DNA of 64,000 bases from Actinoalloteichus_B caeruleus (GCF_000718005.1 NZ_JODV01000004.1), one strand, 5' to 3'. Numbered from the stretch's first letter, positions 27,013-36,974 are shown. The notes: generated from the sequence alone by a model not told the origin. A program made the numbers and translations.

Positions 27013-30000
27013 TCACCGCTCCTTCCAGGCGAGTACGGCGAAGACCACCGGGGTGGGGCGGTCGGTCACGGTCGTCATCCAGGTGGCGATCCTGATGTCC
27101 CCGGAGGCGAGGACCGCCCAGCCGTCGGGCCGGACGTGGTCCACGGTGAGGTCGACACGGGCCACCCCCGCCTTGCGGGCGCACTCCAACGCGCACCAGA
27201 CCCTGGTGCTGGCCGCCGACGTCGACTCCCCGGTCTCGGCGCGGAGCAGGTCCCGGACCGGGGTCAGTGCCGGGCCGAGCAGATCAGCCCACTCGGCGTC
27301 GGTGCGTTCCACGACGGGTTCGACGTCGCAGCCGGGCCGGGCGGCCGGGCCGGCGACGACGAGGGTGAGTCCCGCTCCGTGCGCGGCGGACAGTTCGGCG
27401 CCGTCGACCTCGGGCCTGCCGTCGGGCCGGTGGCGCAGCCGGGCGGGCCGTCCCAGCGCCCGGTCCGCGGCCGCCGCCGTCCCGGCGCGGCGCCGCGCGA
27501 CCGCGCCGGCCCGGTCGGCCTCGGCGGGCCCGCTCTCCTCGGCTCCCGGGCGGGCGCCGGTGTCCTGGCCGGTGGGGAAGGTCCCCGCCTGGGGTTCGAC
27601 GACCACCGAACGGCGGCCACCGAGGACCGGTTCCAGGGCGCGTTCGAGCTGGGGCCCGAGCAGGGCGGGCGGCCACGGACCGGCGCCGTCGCGGCGGCGC
27701 ACCGCGCGCAGGGTGAGCCCGTCCCAGCGCTCCACCAACACACCAGCGGGGTCCCGCAGGCAGATGTCGTAGGTGTGGTCGTCGCCGTCCTGGTGGCGCT
27801 CGCGCGCTTCGAGGACGAGGTACTCCGGGGGGTCGTCCACCCGCGCCGCCGACCACAGTCGCTCCACTCCCCGGGGCAGCAGGGTCGCGTCGGGTACGCA
27901 GCACTGGAGGGCGTGCATCGCCGCGTCCCGGGTGCCGGGGTCGGCCATCAGCAGCGGGGCTGGGACGAAGTCGCCGAACCAGGCGGTCGAGGCGTCGACG
28001 GAGAGCTCGGCCACGACGTGCCGGGCGGCGGCTCGCCGGTAGCGCAGCAGTCGGCGGAACCTGCCCCCCTGGAACAGCAGGTTCCCGTACATCTCGGTGG
28101 CGGGGTCGACGGGCACGGCGGTGAGCAGGTGGTCGGTGGGTTCGGTCCCGGGGTCGGGGAGCTCCCGGGTGCGGGGCACCCTCAGCCTGGCCCGGAAGTG
28201 GTCGGCGCCGAACCCGGTCTCCTCGCTGCGGAGGACGACGTCGACGGTGCCGTCCTCGACGAGCAGCGCGGCCAGCCGGATGGTGGTGGAGCCGCCGGGG
28301 CGCACGACCACGGGGCGGAGGAACTCCACGTCGGTGAGCACCGGTGCGTCGGGCCGTCCGGTGAGGACGGAGGCGACCTGGCTCATCGCCTCCATGCCCA
28401 TCACGGCGGGGAACAGGAGGTCACCGTCGAGGAGGTGGTCGGCGAGGTAGGGGTCGGCACCCACCGACAGCCGGGCCTCGGTGACCAGTTCGACGCCCTC
28501 GTAGTGCACGAGGACGCGTTCGACGAACCGGAGCAGCGGGGGCTCCTGGCGGGGCGTTCCAAGCGTGGGCAGCCCGGCGGTGCGGCCCGCCACCACCAGG
28601 GCGGCGGGTCCCTCGGGGTCGGCCAGGATGCCCCGGAGCGCGGCGACGCCCTCCTCGGCGGGGATCGGGGTGATGCCCTCGCGCAGCAGCGACTCGATCA
28701 CACCGAGGCGTTCTCCCATGCCGGCTCCGGACCAGACCGACCATTCCAGGGCCACCGTCCGCGTGTGGGGGTGGTCCCGGTGGAAGCGGAGGGTCAGCTC
28801 GGTCAGCCAGTCGTTGGCGGTCGCGTAGTGCGCCTCGCCGCGCAGGCCGGTGCGGCCGATGATGCTGCCGAAGGTCACCAACAGCCGGAGCCGGTTGGTG
28901 TCCACGGAGGACAGCACGGCGCGCAGCCCGTCGATCTTGGGGGCGAGGGTGCGTCGGAAGTGCCCCTCGGTGAGGCCGGTGAGGGCGGTGGGTTCGTTGC
29001 GGCCGGCGCCGTGCAGGACGGCGGTCACGGGCCCGAACTCGGCTTCGGCCCGGGCGATCGCCGCGGCGACCTGGTCGGGTCGGGTGACGTCGGCGCGCTC
29101 GTACCGGTAGCGGACTCCCTCCACCCCCAGGCGTTCGAGGTTCGCGGCCAGTTCGGGGTCCTCGCCCGGGTCGGAGCGGCCGAGGAGGAGGGCGGCCGCG
29201 CCGGTGTCGCGGGTGATCGCCAACGCGCACTCCGCCGTGATCCCCTTGCCACCGCCGGTGACGACCAGCACGTCGGTGGCGTCCAGTGGTGCGGTCGTGG
29301 TCGCGGTGGGGGCGGTGGGGACGCGGGCGGTGAGGACGGGGACGGTGCGCACACCGTGGGCGTCGTAGCGGACCTCGGTGTAGGCGGTCGTCGCGGCGAC
29401 CTCGCCGACGACGCGGTCCACCGTCCGGGCCAGGTCGTGCGGGTCGTCGGGTTCGACGTCGGGCAGCTCCACGACGGTGGTGGGAGTCCGAGCCTCGAGG
29501 TGGACGGTCTTGGCCAGGCCCGACGCTCCCAGGTCGCGCTGCACCACGACGAATCGGGTGCCGGGCGCGGCGGTCGCGGCGGCGCGCCCGGCCGCCAGGA
29601 TGCGGCCCACCTGGTCCTCGCCGCCCTCGCCGGGGAGGGCCAGCAGGACGCCGTCGCCCAGCCCGGCGGCAGACAGGGCGGCGCGCAGCGGCTCGGCGAG
29701 GCGGTGGCCGGGCGGGGCGTGCACCGCCCAGTTCGTGGCGGTGGGAGCGGCGGGTGGGGCGGGCGCCGCCGGTCTCGGTTCAGGGACGTGCCGCAGCGCG
29801 AAGGCGCGCACCCAGGGGCCGACGCCGGCGGCTTCCCCCGTCTGGTGGTCGTCGTCGCGGCTGGTGGCCGCCAGGTCGTCGATGAGGTCGGCCAGTTCCC
29901 CGAGTCGGACGGTGGCGAAGTTGGGGGTGGCGGCCAGCGGTGGGCGCCGCAGTTCCCGGACGGCCTCGTTCACGATCTGCCCGACCGTGATCGAGCTGAG

Positions 30001-33000
30001 GTGCAGGTCGTCCAGCGGGTGGGTGGCCGCGTCGATCGTGTCCGGGGGCAGTTCGGCTCGGTCGGCGGCCAGCCGGCGCAGGACCTCCAGGGTGGGGGCG
30101 TCCGCCTGGCTGGGGACGTCCGCCGGGGTCGCGGTCGACGCGGTGGTGGTGGGGGCGGGTTCCGGCGCCACGGCTGGTGGGGGCCCGCCCGGTGACGGGC
30201 TGGCCGTCGTGCCGACCAGGCCGGTGTCGAGGTCGGGGGCGGTCTCGCAGGGGTTGGCCAGGAACGTCATCGACCCGTCGCGCGGAATCGGCCGGATGAC
30301 CCGGTCCTCGAACAGGGCGGCCGCGCGCACGTCGACGCCCAGCGCGAAGGCGGCGGCGACCACGGAGAGCAGCGGGGCCAGGGAGGGGCTGTCGGTGTCG
30401 ACGGCGAGCGCGGGGACCTCGGGGGCGATGTCGCCCAGCAGCCGGGTCAGCACCCGACCCGGGCCGACCTCGACGACCAGGTCCGCGCCCTGGGCGGCGG
30501 TGGCGGCCGCGCGGTCGAAGCGGACGGGGTGGGTGATCTGGTCCCGCAGCAGGTCACGCGGGTCGACGTCGCGGTCCAGTTCCTCGCCCGTCACGGAGGA
30601 GATGACGCGTCGGTGTGGTGGTGCGAAGTCGACGGTGGCGAGGTGGTCGGTCATGGCCTCGGCGGCGGGCGCGACCAGTGGGGAGTGGAAGGCGTGGGAC
30701 ACGGCGAGGCGGGTGGCGTCGATCCCGGCGGCGCGGGCGGCGTCGCACACCCGGTCCACGGCCGGGGCCGGCCCGGAGATGACGGTCTGCCGGGGACCGT
30801 TGTAGCCGGCGATCACCACGTCCCTGGCCTCGGCAGCCGCGTCCGGGTCGGTCGCCTCGTCCGTGGCGAGTCGGATGAGGCGACCGACCTCGGCGGGGCC
30901 GGCGGTGAGTCCGGCCATCCCGCCGCCGCCTCGGCTGGCGGCGGCCATCACCCGGCCCCGTGCCGAGGCCAGCGCGCTGACCTGGTGGTCGTCGAGCGCC
31001 CCGGCCCAGTGCAGCGCGGTCAGCTCGCCGAGGCTGTGCCCCACGGCGGTGTCGGCGTCGACGCCGAGCGCCCGGAGCACGGTGAGTGCGGCGAGCGAGC
31101 CGGCGACGATGCGGGGTTGGGCGTTCTCGGTGGCCGTCGCGTCCAGCTCCCCGGCGTCGCCCGCGCGTTCCCGCGCCGTCTCGAACGGGGTCCGGGCGGC
31201 GGGGAAGCGGCGGCGCAGCGCTCCGGCGGCCGCCCGGCCCGATCCCTGGCCGGGGAACAGGTACACGATGTGCGGGGTGTCGCCCCGGTCGGCCAGGAAC
31301 ACCCCCTCCGCCGGTGACAGGAAGGGCACCTCGTCCCCGTCCAGCGCGGTGAGCAGGCGTTCCAGCCGACGGGCCGCCTCCTCCGGGGTGCCGGCGACGA
31401 TCGCGGCCCGGGTTGGCCGGCCGGCGAGTTCGTCGGCCAGGACCGCGGCGAGGTCGGCCAGCTCGGCGTAGGCGAGCCGGTGGACGATCGTCACCAGCTC
31501 CGCGACCCGGGACCGCAACGAGGCCCGGTCCTCGGCGTCGAGCAGCAGCAGTTCGGCGTCCTGCCGGGAGGCCACGGCGGAACGGGTGCGGTCGTCGAGG
31601 GTGTGGCGTCGGGTGACTCCCGGGGGCTGGTCGACGGCGATGTGGGTGTTGATGCCGCCGAAGCCCATCGCGGAGACCCCGGTGCGGACGGGCTGGTCGA
31701 CCGGCCAGGGCTCCGCCTGGTCGGGGACGTAGACGGCGGCGTCGGGGGCGCGGAGGCCCGGGTGCGGTGTGTGGTGGCCGGTGGCGGGCGGGATGACCTG
31801 GTGGTGCACCGCGAGGACGGCCTTGATGAGACCGGCGACCCCGGCGGCGGCCTTGGTGTGCCCGATGTTGGCCTTGACGCTGCTCAGCGCCGCGGGTCTC
31901 GCCTCGGGGGCGGCCTCCCGCCGCGCCGAGGACAGCGCGTCGATCTCGGTGGCGTCGCCCAACGCGGTGCCGGTCCCGTGCCCCTCGAAGTAGGAGACGG
32001 TTCCGAGGCCGTAGCCGGCGCGGTCGTAGGCCCGGGTGAGGGCCCGCCGGTGTCCGGTGGCCTCGGGGCGGGTGATGCCGCCCCGCCCGTCGGAGGAGAT
32101 CCCCCACCCGGCGAGGGTGGCGTAGATCCGCCGGCCCTCGGCCAGCGCGTCGGCCTCCCGCATGAGGACGAGGAGACCGCAGCCCTCCCCCGGCCAGAAC
32201 CCGTTGGAGTCGCGGTCGTAGACCTTCATCTCCGAGGTGGCCAGCGCCCCGGTCTTGGCGAATCCGATCACCTCGAACGGGTCGATGGACAGGTCGACGC
32301 CGCCGGCGAGGGCCACGTCGAGGTCGCCCTCGGCCAGTGCGGTGGCGGCGGTGGCCACCGACAGCAGGGAGGACGAACAGGCGCCGTCGACGGTGTAGCC
32401 GCCGCCGCCGAGGTCGAAGTGGTTGCAGATCCGGCCGGCGATGGTGTTGGAGAGGCCGCCGGCGAGGGAGTCCTCGTCGACCGGGGGGAAGGGGGCCTTG
32501 TACCGGGGTTCGAGGTCGAGCAGGAACCGGGAGATCTCCTGGTCGTCCCAGCCCCGGTCGGTGAGGGCGGCGGCGAGGGTGCGCCGGACGTAGGGCCAGC
32601 GCAGCCGCATCATGCCGGCGCGGGTGAACTCCCCGGTGAGGCTGTTGCCGATCACCACCCCGGTGGTGGCGGAGGGCAGTCCGGCGCCGTCGGGGTATCC
32701 GGCGTCACGGAGGGCGTGGGTGGCGACGTCCAGCGCCAACCAGTGGGTGAGGTCGGTGACCCGGTAGGTGCTGCCGGCGACCTTGTGGGCGACCCGGTCG
32801 AACTCGAAGTCGCGGAGGACCGCGGCCTTGGTGGCGTAGAAGCGGTCCGGTGCCGCCGGGTCCGGTGACCAGTAGTCCGCGCGGTTCATGCGTTCGTCCG
32901 GCAGCGGGCGGAAGGCCCGCCGGCCGGCGAGTACGTTCGCCCACAGGTCGTCCGGGGATTCGGCGTCCGGGTAGCGGAGGCCTATTCCGACGACTGCGAT

Positions 33001-33015
33001 TCGCGCGCTGTTCAT
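27013..33015 (-). CDS. pksE: Iterative enediyne polyketide synthase (PksE)
   Basis: A 2000-residue type I iterative synthase with all domains of enediyne PKSs in order. KS about 4-465: Cys213 in DGACSSSL, His346 in EGHGTGT, His386 in NIGHTKA. AT about 583-860: Ser661 in GHSLGE, His777 in HAFHSP. A Pro/Ala/Thr linker leads to an ACP about 975-1050 with DDLHLSS (Ser1007/1008). KR about 1245-1475: GGGKGIT at 1254-1260, Ser1384, Tyr1397. DH about 1495-1775: His1527 in ADHLLDG and Asp1692. The C-terminal phosphopantetheinyl transferase spans about 1850-2000, with Asp1897/Glu1899 in CDVEP and Glu1944 in ALECARK. It makes the linear polyene precursor. ATG 33015 is preferred; an in-frame GTG at 33024 would add three residues. 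It heads a three-gene operon. Confidence 0.98.
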   Translation of the reverse strand: MNSARIAVVGIGLRYPDAESPDDLWANVLAGRRAFRPLPDERMNRADYWSPDPAAPDRFYATKAAVLRDFEFDRVAHKVAGSTYRVTDLTHWLALDVATHALRDAGYPDGAGLPSATTGVVIGNSLTGEFTRAGMMRLRWPYVRRTLAAALTDRGWDDQEISRFLLDLEPRYKAPFPPVDEDSLAGGLSNTIAGRICNHFDLGGGGYTVDGACSSSLLSVATAATALAEGDLDVALAGGVDLSIDPFEVIGFAKTGALATSEMKVYDRDSNGFWPGEGCGLLVLMREADALAEGRRIYATLAGWGISSDGRGGITRPEATGHRRALTRAYDRAGYGLGTVSYFEGHGTGTALGDATEIDALSSARREAAPEARPAALSSVKANIGHTKAAAGVAGLIKAVLAVHHQVIPPATGHHTPHPGLRAPDAAVYVPDQAEPWPVDQPVRTGVSAMGFGGINTHIAVDQPPGVTRRHTLDDRTRSAVASRQDAELLLLDAEDRASLRSRVAELVTIVHRLAYAELADLAAVLADELAGRPTRAAIVAGTPEEAARRLERLLTALDGDEVPFLSPAEGVFLADRGDTPHIVYLFPGQGSGRAAAGALRRRFPAARTPFETARERAGDAGELDATATENAQPRIVAGSLAALTVLRALGVDADTAVGHSLGELTALHWAGALDDHQVSALASARGRVMAAASRGGGGMAGLTAGPAEVGRLIRLATDEATDPDAAAEARDVVIAGYNGPRQTVISGPAPAVDRVCDAARAAGIDATRLAVSHAFHSPLVAPAAEAMTDHLATVDFAPPHRRVISSVTGEELDRDVDPRDLLRDQITHPVRFDRAAATAAQGADLVVEVGPGRVLTRLLGDIAPEVPALAVDTDSPSLAPLLSVVAAAFALGVDVRAAALFEDRVIRPIPRDGSMTFLANPCETAPDLDTGLVGTTASPSPGGPPPAVAPEPAPTTTASTATPADVPSQADAPTLEVLRRLAADRAELPPDTIDAATHPLDDLHLSSITVGQIVNEAVRELRRPPLAATPNFATVRLGELADLIDDLAATSRDDDHQTGEAAGVGPWVRAFALRHVPEPRPAAPAPPAAPTATNWAVHAPPGHRLAEPLRAALSAAGLGDGVLLALPGEGGEDQVGRILAAGRAAATAAPGTRFVVVQRDLGASGLAKTVHLEARTPTTVVELPDVEPDDPHDLARTVDRVVGEVAATTAYTEVRYDAHGVRTVPVLTARVPTAPTATTTAPLDATDVLVVTGGGKGITAECALAITRDTGAAALLLGRSDPGEDPELAANLERLGVEGVRYRYERADVTRPDQVAAAIARAEAEFGPVTAVLHGAGRNEPTALTGLTEGHFRRTLAPKIDGLRAVLSSVDTNRLRLLVTFGSIIGRTGLRGEAHYATANDWLTELTLRFHRDHPHTRTVALEWSVWSGAGMGERLGVIESLLREGITPIPAEEGVAALRGILADPEGPAALVVAGRTAGLPTLGTPRQEPPLLRFVERVLVHYEGVELVTEARLSVGADPYLADHLLDGDLLFPAVMGMEAMSQVASVLTGRPDAPVLTDVEFLRPVVVRPGGSTTIRLAALLVEDGTVDVVLRSEETGFGADHFRARLRVPRTRELPDPGTEPTDHLLTAVPVDPATEMYGNLLFQGGRFRRLLRYRRAAARHVVAELSVDASTAWFGDFVPAPLLMADPGTRDAAMHALQCCVPDATLLPRGVERLWSAARVDDPPEYLVLEARERHQDGDDHTYDICLRDPAGVLVERWDGLTLRAVRRRDGAGPWPPALLGPQLERALEPVLGGRRSVVVEPQAGTFPTGQDTGARPGAEESGPAEADRAGAVARRRAGTAAAADRALGRPARLRHRPDGRPEVDGAELSAAHGAGLTLVVAGPAARPGCDVEPVVERTDAEWADLLGPALTPVRDLLRAETGESTSAASTRVWCALECARKAGVARVDLTVDHVRPDGWAVLASGDIRIATWMTTVTDRPTPVVFAVLAWKER

Positions 33016-33636
33016 ACACCCCACCGTCTCTGGATTCTCGGGCGACGGACTTCTCGCCGTGGTGGCGGGTCCGCCGTCGACCGCCGCCGGGCCGGTTCCG
33101 CGTGCCCGTGCACCCGACGTGCTCGCGCTGTCTCGCTCGTTGGAAATGGACAGCGGTGGTCATCCGGTTCGGGGCGGTGGTATTCGCACCCGTTCCGAGC
33201 CGATCGTCCGTCACGACCGTGTTCGGTGTCTTCTCTGACGGTGCGCGGTGTTCCTCGGTGGTTTCGGTCGCGGGTCGTCCGCCGGTTTTCCTCGGCCGTG
33301 GGGAACGCGGAATCGGGGGTGCTGGCGGAATGGTGCGCGGGGTGTGGCGGTTCCGGGGTGGCGGTTCCGGGGTGGCGGTTCCGGGGTGGCGGGATCGCGG
33401 AGCCGGTGCGGCGGGTGGGGCGCAGGTTGGGAGAGGACACGGGCGGGGCGCGAGGTGCAGGCTGGTCGGGGTCGGCGGAGCGGGGCCAGCGGCCCGGCGT
33501 CGCTCCGCCGCCGGGTGCCCCACGCGGCGGGTGGGGCGTGTCCGCCCGCCCGTTGTTCACCGTCCACCGTCCACCGTCCACCGTCGAGTCCGACCGCGCG
33601 GCGTCGCGTCGCCGGGTCCGCTAGGGGGTTGTCACG
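33016..33636. promoter_or_regulatory. Divergent control region between pksE and unbL
   Basis: About 620 bp of lower-GC sequence around 33060-33250, then GC-rich tandem repeats (33344-33392 and four CACCGTC heptamers at 33558-33585). It must hold the promoters of pksE (minus) and the DUF1702 gene (plus). No gene is seen inside. Confidence 0.6.
33344..33392. repeat. Tandem repeat, 3.5 copies of GTGGCGGTTCCGGG
   Basis: Exact 14-bp units at 33344, 33358 and 33372, followed by a half unit. Located in the divergent pksE/unbL control region. Confidence 0.8.
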
Positions 33637-34608
33637 ATGCCGACGTTCCTGGGCTCACTTCGTCGCCTGGTACTGGCGCCGTCGCTGGCCGATGTCTCCT
33701 TCGACGGCCGGGGTTTCCCCGGTCCACGCACGCCGGACACCCCCGCTCTGGAGGCGATCCCCCAGGCGGTGGTGTGCGGGTTCGAGTGGGGGATCGACGC
33801 GCGCGGCGTGGGGGAGGTGGAACGTCGTCTGCGGCTGGTGGAGCCGGCGATGCGCGGGTTCGCGGTGGAGGGCGCCACGATGGCGTTCACCGTGCTGGAC
33901 GCGATGAGCGGTGGTGTCCGCACCCGGGACCTGTTGCGCGGTGAGGGGGCGCCGCACCTGTTCCTCGCCTACATCGGCATCGGGTTCGCGATGGCCCGCC
34001 TGCCGCGCGTCCTGTGGCGGCGGGTGCTCCCGGACCTGGCGGGCACCTCCCCGTACCACCCCACGATGAGCTGGTTGGCCGTCGACGGGTACGGCTTCGA
34101 CCTGGCCTACTTCCGGACCCGCCACTGGGTGGGGGGTCAACGGGTGCCCGCCGCCTACGCGTGGCAGGGCGACTCCGGGTACTTCCCCCGGGCCGCCGAC
34201 CAGGGTGTCGGTCGGGCGTTGTGGTTCGTCCACGGTGCCCGGGTCGACGATGTCGCGGACGCGGTGGAGCGGTTCCCCGAGCGGCGGCGCGGCGACCTGT
34301 GGTCGGGCGTCGGCCTGGCGGCGGCCTTCGCGGGCGGGGGGACGGCGGAGGCGACCTCGGCGTTGCGGCGCCGTGCGGGCGGGTACCGCGCCGAGCTGGG
34401 ACTGGGCGCGGTGTTCGCGGCGTCGGCGCGGAACCTCGCCGACCACGTGCCCGAGCACACCGCCCGGGTCGTCGAGGGCCTGGCGGGGTTGACGGTTCCC
34501 GAGGCGGTGCGCCTGGCGGAGTCGACGTCGACCCACACCTCGGACGGGGACGTGCCGCCGTACGAGGTGTGGCGGGGGCGGATCCGGCACGCGCTGGGCG
34601 GTTCGTGA
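33637..34608 (+). CDS. unbL: DUF1702-family enediyne protein (UnbL/E3), copy 1
   Basis: A 323-residue soluble protein of the DUF1702 family, found in the conserved enediyne PKS cassette; biochemical role unknown. It shares with the paralogue at 40007 the blocks AYIGIGFAMARLPR, WLAVDGYGFDLAYFRTRHWV, DQGVGRALWFVHGA and ERRRGDLWSGVGLAAAF. Start ATG 33637 has AGGGGG about 7 nt upstream. It is transcribed divergently from pksE and is followed by an AraC regulator. Having two DUF1702 genes in one cluster is noteworthy; which one is the functional cassette member cannot be decided by eye, although the copy at 40007 sits in operon with unbV-unbU. Confidence 0.9.
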   Translation: MPTFLGSLRRLVLAPSLADVSFDGRGFPGPRTPDTPALEAIPQAVVCGFEWGIDARGVGEVERRLRLVEPAMRGFAVEGATMAFTVLDAMSGGVRTRDLLRGEGAPHLFLAYIGIGFAMARLPRVLWRRVLPDLAGTSPYHPTMSWLAVDGYGFDLAYFRTRHWVGGQRVPAAYAWQGDSGYFPRAADQGVGRALWFVHGARVDDVADAVERFPERRRGDLWSGVGLAAAFAGGGTAEATSALRRRAGGYRAELGLGAVFAASARNLADHVPEHTARVVEGLAGLTVPEAVRLAESTSTHTSDGDVPPYEVWRGRIRHALGGS

Positions 34609-34724
34609 GCCCTCCGGCGTCGGTCCGCCGCGTCGACCGGGGTGGGGTGGGGTGCCGGGGAGTGGGCGGGCGAGGGTTGCCCACCGCCCGGCGTCTCCCG
34701 CCTTTCCGGGGCGGGGAATATCGG

Positions 34725-34814
34725 TTGCTCCTGCCAGCGCGGCGCTGGTAGCGTCGAATTCACGTGCCGCGAAGGGAGTTTCACGGCGGTGGCCTCCTGA
34801 GCTGGCAGCGTCGA
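34725..34814 (+). promoter_or_regulatory. Promoter and repeated operator of the AraC gene
   Basis: TTGCTC (34725-34730) and TAGCGT (34749-34754) with an 18-bp spacer make a plausible sigma-70-type promoter. GCTGGTAGCGTCGA (34744-34757) overlaps the -10 and recurs with one change at 34801-34814, 57 bp on; an inverted CTGCCAGC lies at 34731-34738. Repeated half-sites at such spacing suit an AraC-type regulator acting on its own gene. Confidence 0.5.
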
Positions 34815-34862
34815 GACCTGTCGTCGTTTCCTGACCCACCGCCTCCACGGAGGCGAACCACC

Positions 34863-35456
34863 GTGCCACGCGGCGAATCCCCTTCGGACACCACCTGCCC
34901 GGTTTCCGGCGGCCCTGGGATCGGTCGCGCGTCGAATTCCGGTGGGAGCACCACCGGCCGCGCGGTGGGCGGCATTGACCAAGCGGTGTGGCAGGCGATC
35001 GATCGCATCCTGGACAACGTGGGCGAGATGGTGACCGTCGAGGACCTGGCCCGCGCCGCCAGGTACAGCAAGTTCCATTTCTCGCGCGCTTTCCAACGGG
35101 TCACCGGGATCTCGCCGGGCCGTTTTCTCGCCGCGGTCCGAATCCAGGAGGCGAAACGACTTCTGGGCACGACGTCGTTGTCGGTCGCCGAGATCAGCCA
35201 CCGCGTCGGCTATGCCAGTGTGGGAGCTTTCGGGTCGAGGTTCGCCAGCACGGTCGGGGTGTCCCCCACGACCTTCCGGCGGATGGTGGGCCGGGTGTCC
35301 CACCGCACGGGCGCTGGCGTGTCCCGCGCGGTGGCGTCCGCTGCCCCGCCCCGGGTCGGGCCACGCGTGGAGCGTCGGCGGGCCGAGGAGCGGGTGGGCC
35401 GGGAGGGCCGGCGGTCCCGGGGGAAGGATCTGTCGATCCCGCGACCGGGGTCGTGA
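34863..35456 (+). CDS. AraC-family transcriptional regulator (short form)
   Basis: A 197-residue regulator. Both helix-turn-helices of the AraC DNA-binding domain are present: TVEDLARAARYSKFHFSRAF...VTGISPGRFL (about residues 56-90) and SVAEISHRVGYASVGAFGSRF...VGVSPTTFRR (about 104-139). After it only an Arg-rich tail remains, whereas the homologous regulator at 53113 has a further ligand-type domain, so this copy is C-terminally reduced. GTG 34863 has GGAGG 10 nt upstream, inside a CGCCTCC/GGAGGCG inverted repeat that could mask the ribosome site; an earlier GTG at 34764 is possible. A likely pathway regulator by position. Confidence 0.88.
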   Translation: MPRGESPSDTTCPVSGGPGIGRASNSGGSTTGRAVGGIDQAVWQAIDRILDNVGEMVTVEDLARAARYSKFHFSRAFQRVTGISPGRFLAAVRIQEAKRLLGTTSLSVAEISHRVGYASVGAFGSRFASTVGVSPTTFRRMVGRVSHRTGAGVSRAVASAAPPRVGPRVERRRAEERVGREGRRSRGKDLSIPRPGS

Positions 35457-35570
35457 GGGGCGCGGGTGGCTGGCGCACCCGGCCGGGCCGCGCGGCGCGG
35501 CGCCGGCCCGCCCGGTTCGGGCGGTGGCCCGAGGTGGCGCGACTGGCGGCGGGTCCCGGCCCGGCCGAGG

Positions 35571-35598
35571 ACGCCCCGGCCGGGCCTGGCCGGGGCGT
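35571..35598. terminator. Bidirectional terminator between convergent AraC and P450 genes
   Basis: ACGCCCCGGCC (35571-35581) pairs with GGCCGGGGCGT (35588-35598), 11 bp perfect, loop of 6 nt. It lies 5 bp from the P450 stop and about 115 bp from the AraC stop. Confidence 0.75.
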
Positions 35599-35603
35599 TG
35601 GGG

Positions 35604-36974
35604 TCACTCGGCTCGGTGCACCGTCATCGCCAGGCCGCCGCGCACCCGCAACGACAGCATCGGTTCGGGGACGACCGCCCGTCCCGGGACCCCGGTGAGC
35701 CGCAGCTCCCGCATGAGCACGGCGAGGACGAAGACCGCCTCGAGCATGCCGAGGTTGCTGCCCACGCAGAAGCGGGGTCCCGCGCCGAAGGGCAGGTAGG
35801 CGTACCGCGGGCGGCCCTCCAGCTGGTCGGGGGCGAACCGTTCCGGGTCGAAGCGCTCCGGGTCCGGCCACCACGCGGGGTGCCGGTGCAGGGTGTACGG
35901 GCAGATGAGCACGTCGGACCCCGCGGGCACGTGGTATCCCCCGACCTCGTCGTCCTCCTGGGCGATCCGGGGCAGGATCCACACCGGCGGGTAGAGGCGC
36001 ATGGCCTCCTTGACGACCATCTGGGTGTAGGTGAGGCGGGTCAGGTCCTCGTGCCGGGGTGCCCGGTCGCCGAGCACCGCCCGGGCCTCCGCCCGCAGCC
36101 GCTCCGCGACCGGGGGGTGCCGGTCGATCAGGTGCAGGCTCCAGCCCAACGTGCTCGCGGTCGTCTCGTGGCCGGCCAACAGCAGGGTGACGAGTTCGTC
36201 CCGCATCCGGGTCGCGCCGACCCGGAGATCGGGTTCGCGCCGGGTCGACTCGATGAGCCGGCTCAGGACGTCGTCGTCGGGGACCCCCTGGCGTCGGGGG
36301 CCTCGGGCGTCGCGGTCGGCGACCAGGCGGTCGACGATCCGCCGCAGCTCGGCGCGGGCGCGCCGGAACCGCTGTTGCCTGGGCAGCGGCGCCCAGGTCG
36401 GCACGGTGCCCATCGTGACCATCTCGAACATCGCCTGGTCCTGGACGGCTTCGAAGGCGTGTCCCACCGTGTCGAAGGCGTTGAGGTCGACGTCGAGCAG
36501 GGTGCGACCGAGCACCCCGAGGGTCATGGTGTTCAGCTCGGCGACGAGGTCCACCGCCGGGCCGCCGACGCGGGCGCGGAGCCGGTCGACGAGGGTGGTG
36601 GCCTCCTCGGCCACCACCGGTGCCAGTCCGGTGATGCGGCGTTGCTGGAAGACGGGTTGGATCGTCCTGCGCTGGGTGCGCCACAGCTCGCCCTCGCTGG
36701 TGAGCAGGCCGTCACCCAGGGCGCGGCGGGCCTGCACGAGACCGATGCCCTTGTGGTAGTTGCCGGCGTTGTCGGCCAGGACGTGCTTGGCGTGGTCGGG
36801 GTGGTTGAAGAAGTACAGGGCCTTGGGGCCGATCGCCAGGCGGGAGGCGTCCCCGAAGCGGGCCGCCGCCGTGGACATCAGTCCGAGGCGGTCGGCGGCC
36901 AGCTTCCGGAGCATCGAGGGCGTCTCCCACCGGGACGGCCCGGGCGGCGTGCGCCGCCCGTGGTCGGTGGTCAT
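35604..36974 (-). CDS. Cytochrome P450, enediyne E7-like
   Basis: A 456-residue soluble P450. The I-helix oxygen-activation motif AGHETT is at 267-272, the ExxR of the K helix is Glu323-Arg326 in KEAMR, and the heme-binding loop FGAGPRFCVG has the ligand Cys403. N-terminal sequence around GDGLLTSEGELWRTQRR is the C-helix region binding heme propionate. It presumably oxidises the enediyne core intermediate, as assigned to E7 proteins of related clusters; its electron donors are not encoded nearby. ATG 36974 overlaps the unbU stop by 4 bp, so it is the last gene of the DUF1702-unbV-unbU-P450 operon. Confidence 0.9.
   Translation of the reverse strand: MTTDHGRRTPPGPSRWETPSMLRKLAADRLGLMSTAAARFGDASRLAIGPKALYFFNHPDHAKHVLADNAGNYHKGIGLVQARRALGDGLLTSEGELWRTQRRTIQPVFQQRRITGLAPVVAEEATTLVDRLRARVGGPAVDLVAELNTMTLGVLGRTLLDVDLNAFDTVGHAFEAVQDQAMFEMVTMGTVPTWAPLPRQQRFRRARAELRRIVDRLVADRDARGPRRQGVPDDDVLSRLIESTRREPDLRVGATRMRDELVTLLLAGHETTASTLGWSLHLIDRHPPVAERLRAEARAVLGDRAPRHEDLTRLTYTQMVVKEAMRLYPPVWILPRIAQEDDEVGGYHVPAGSDVLICPYTLHRHPAWWPDPERFDPERFAPDQLEGRPRYAYLPFGAGPRFCVGSNLGMLEAVFVLAVLMRELRLTGVPGRAVVPEPMLSLRVRGGLAMTVHRAE

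Noticed and set aside
27010..30195. A 1061-codon open frame on the plus strand opposite pksE
   Set aside because: It mirrors the codon bias of pksE on the other strand, is Gly/Gln/Arg/Val-rich without any domain, and lies entirely inside a gene with complete catalytic motifs.
33558..33585. Four CACCGTC heptamers
   Set aside because: A simple short tandem repeat; kept only as part of the control region because nothing ties it to a function.
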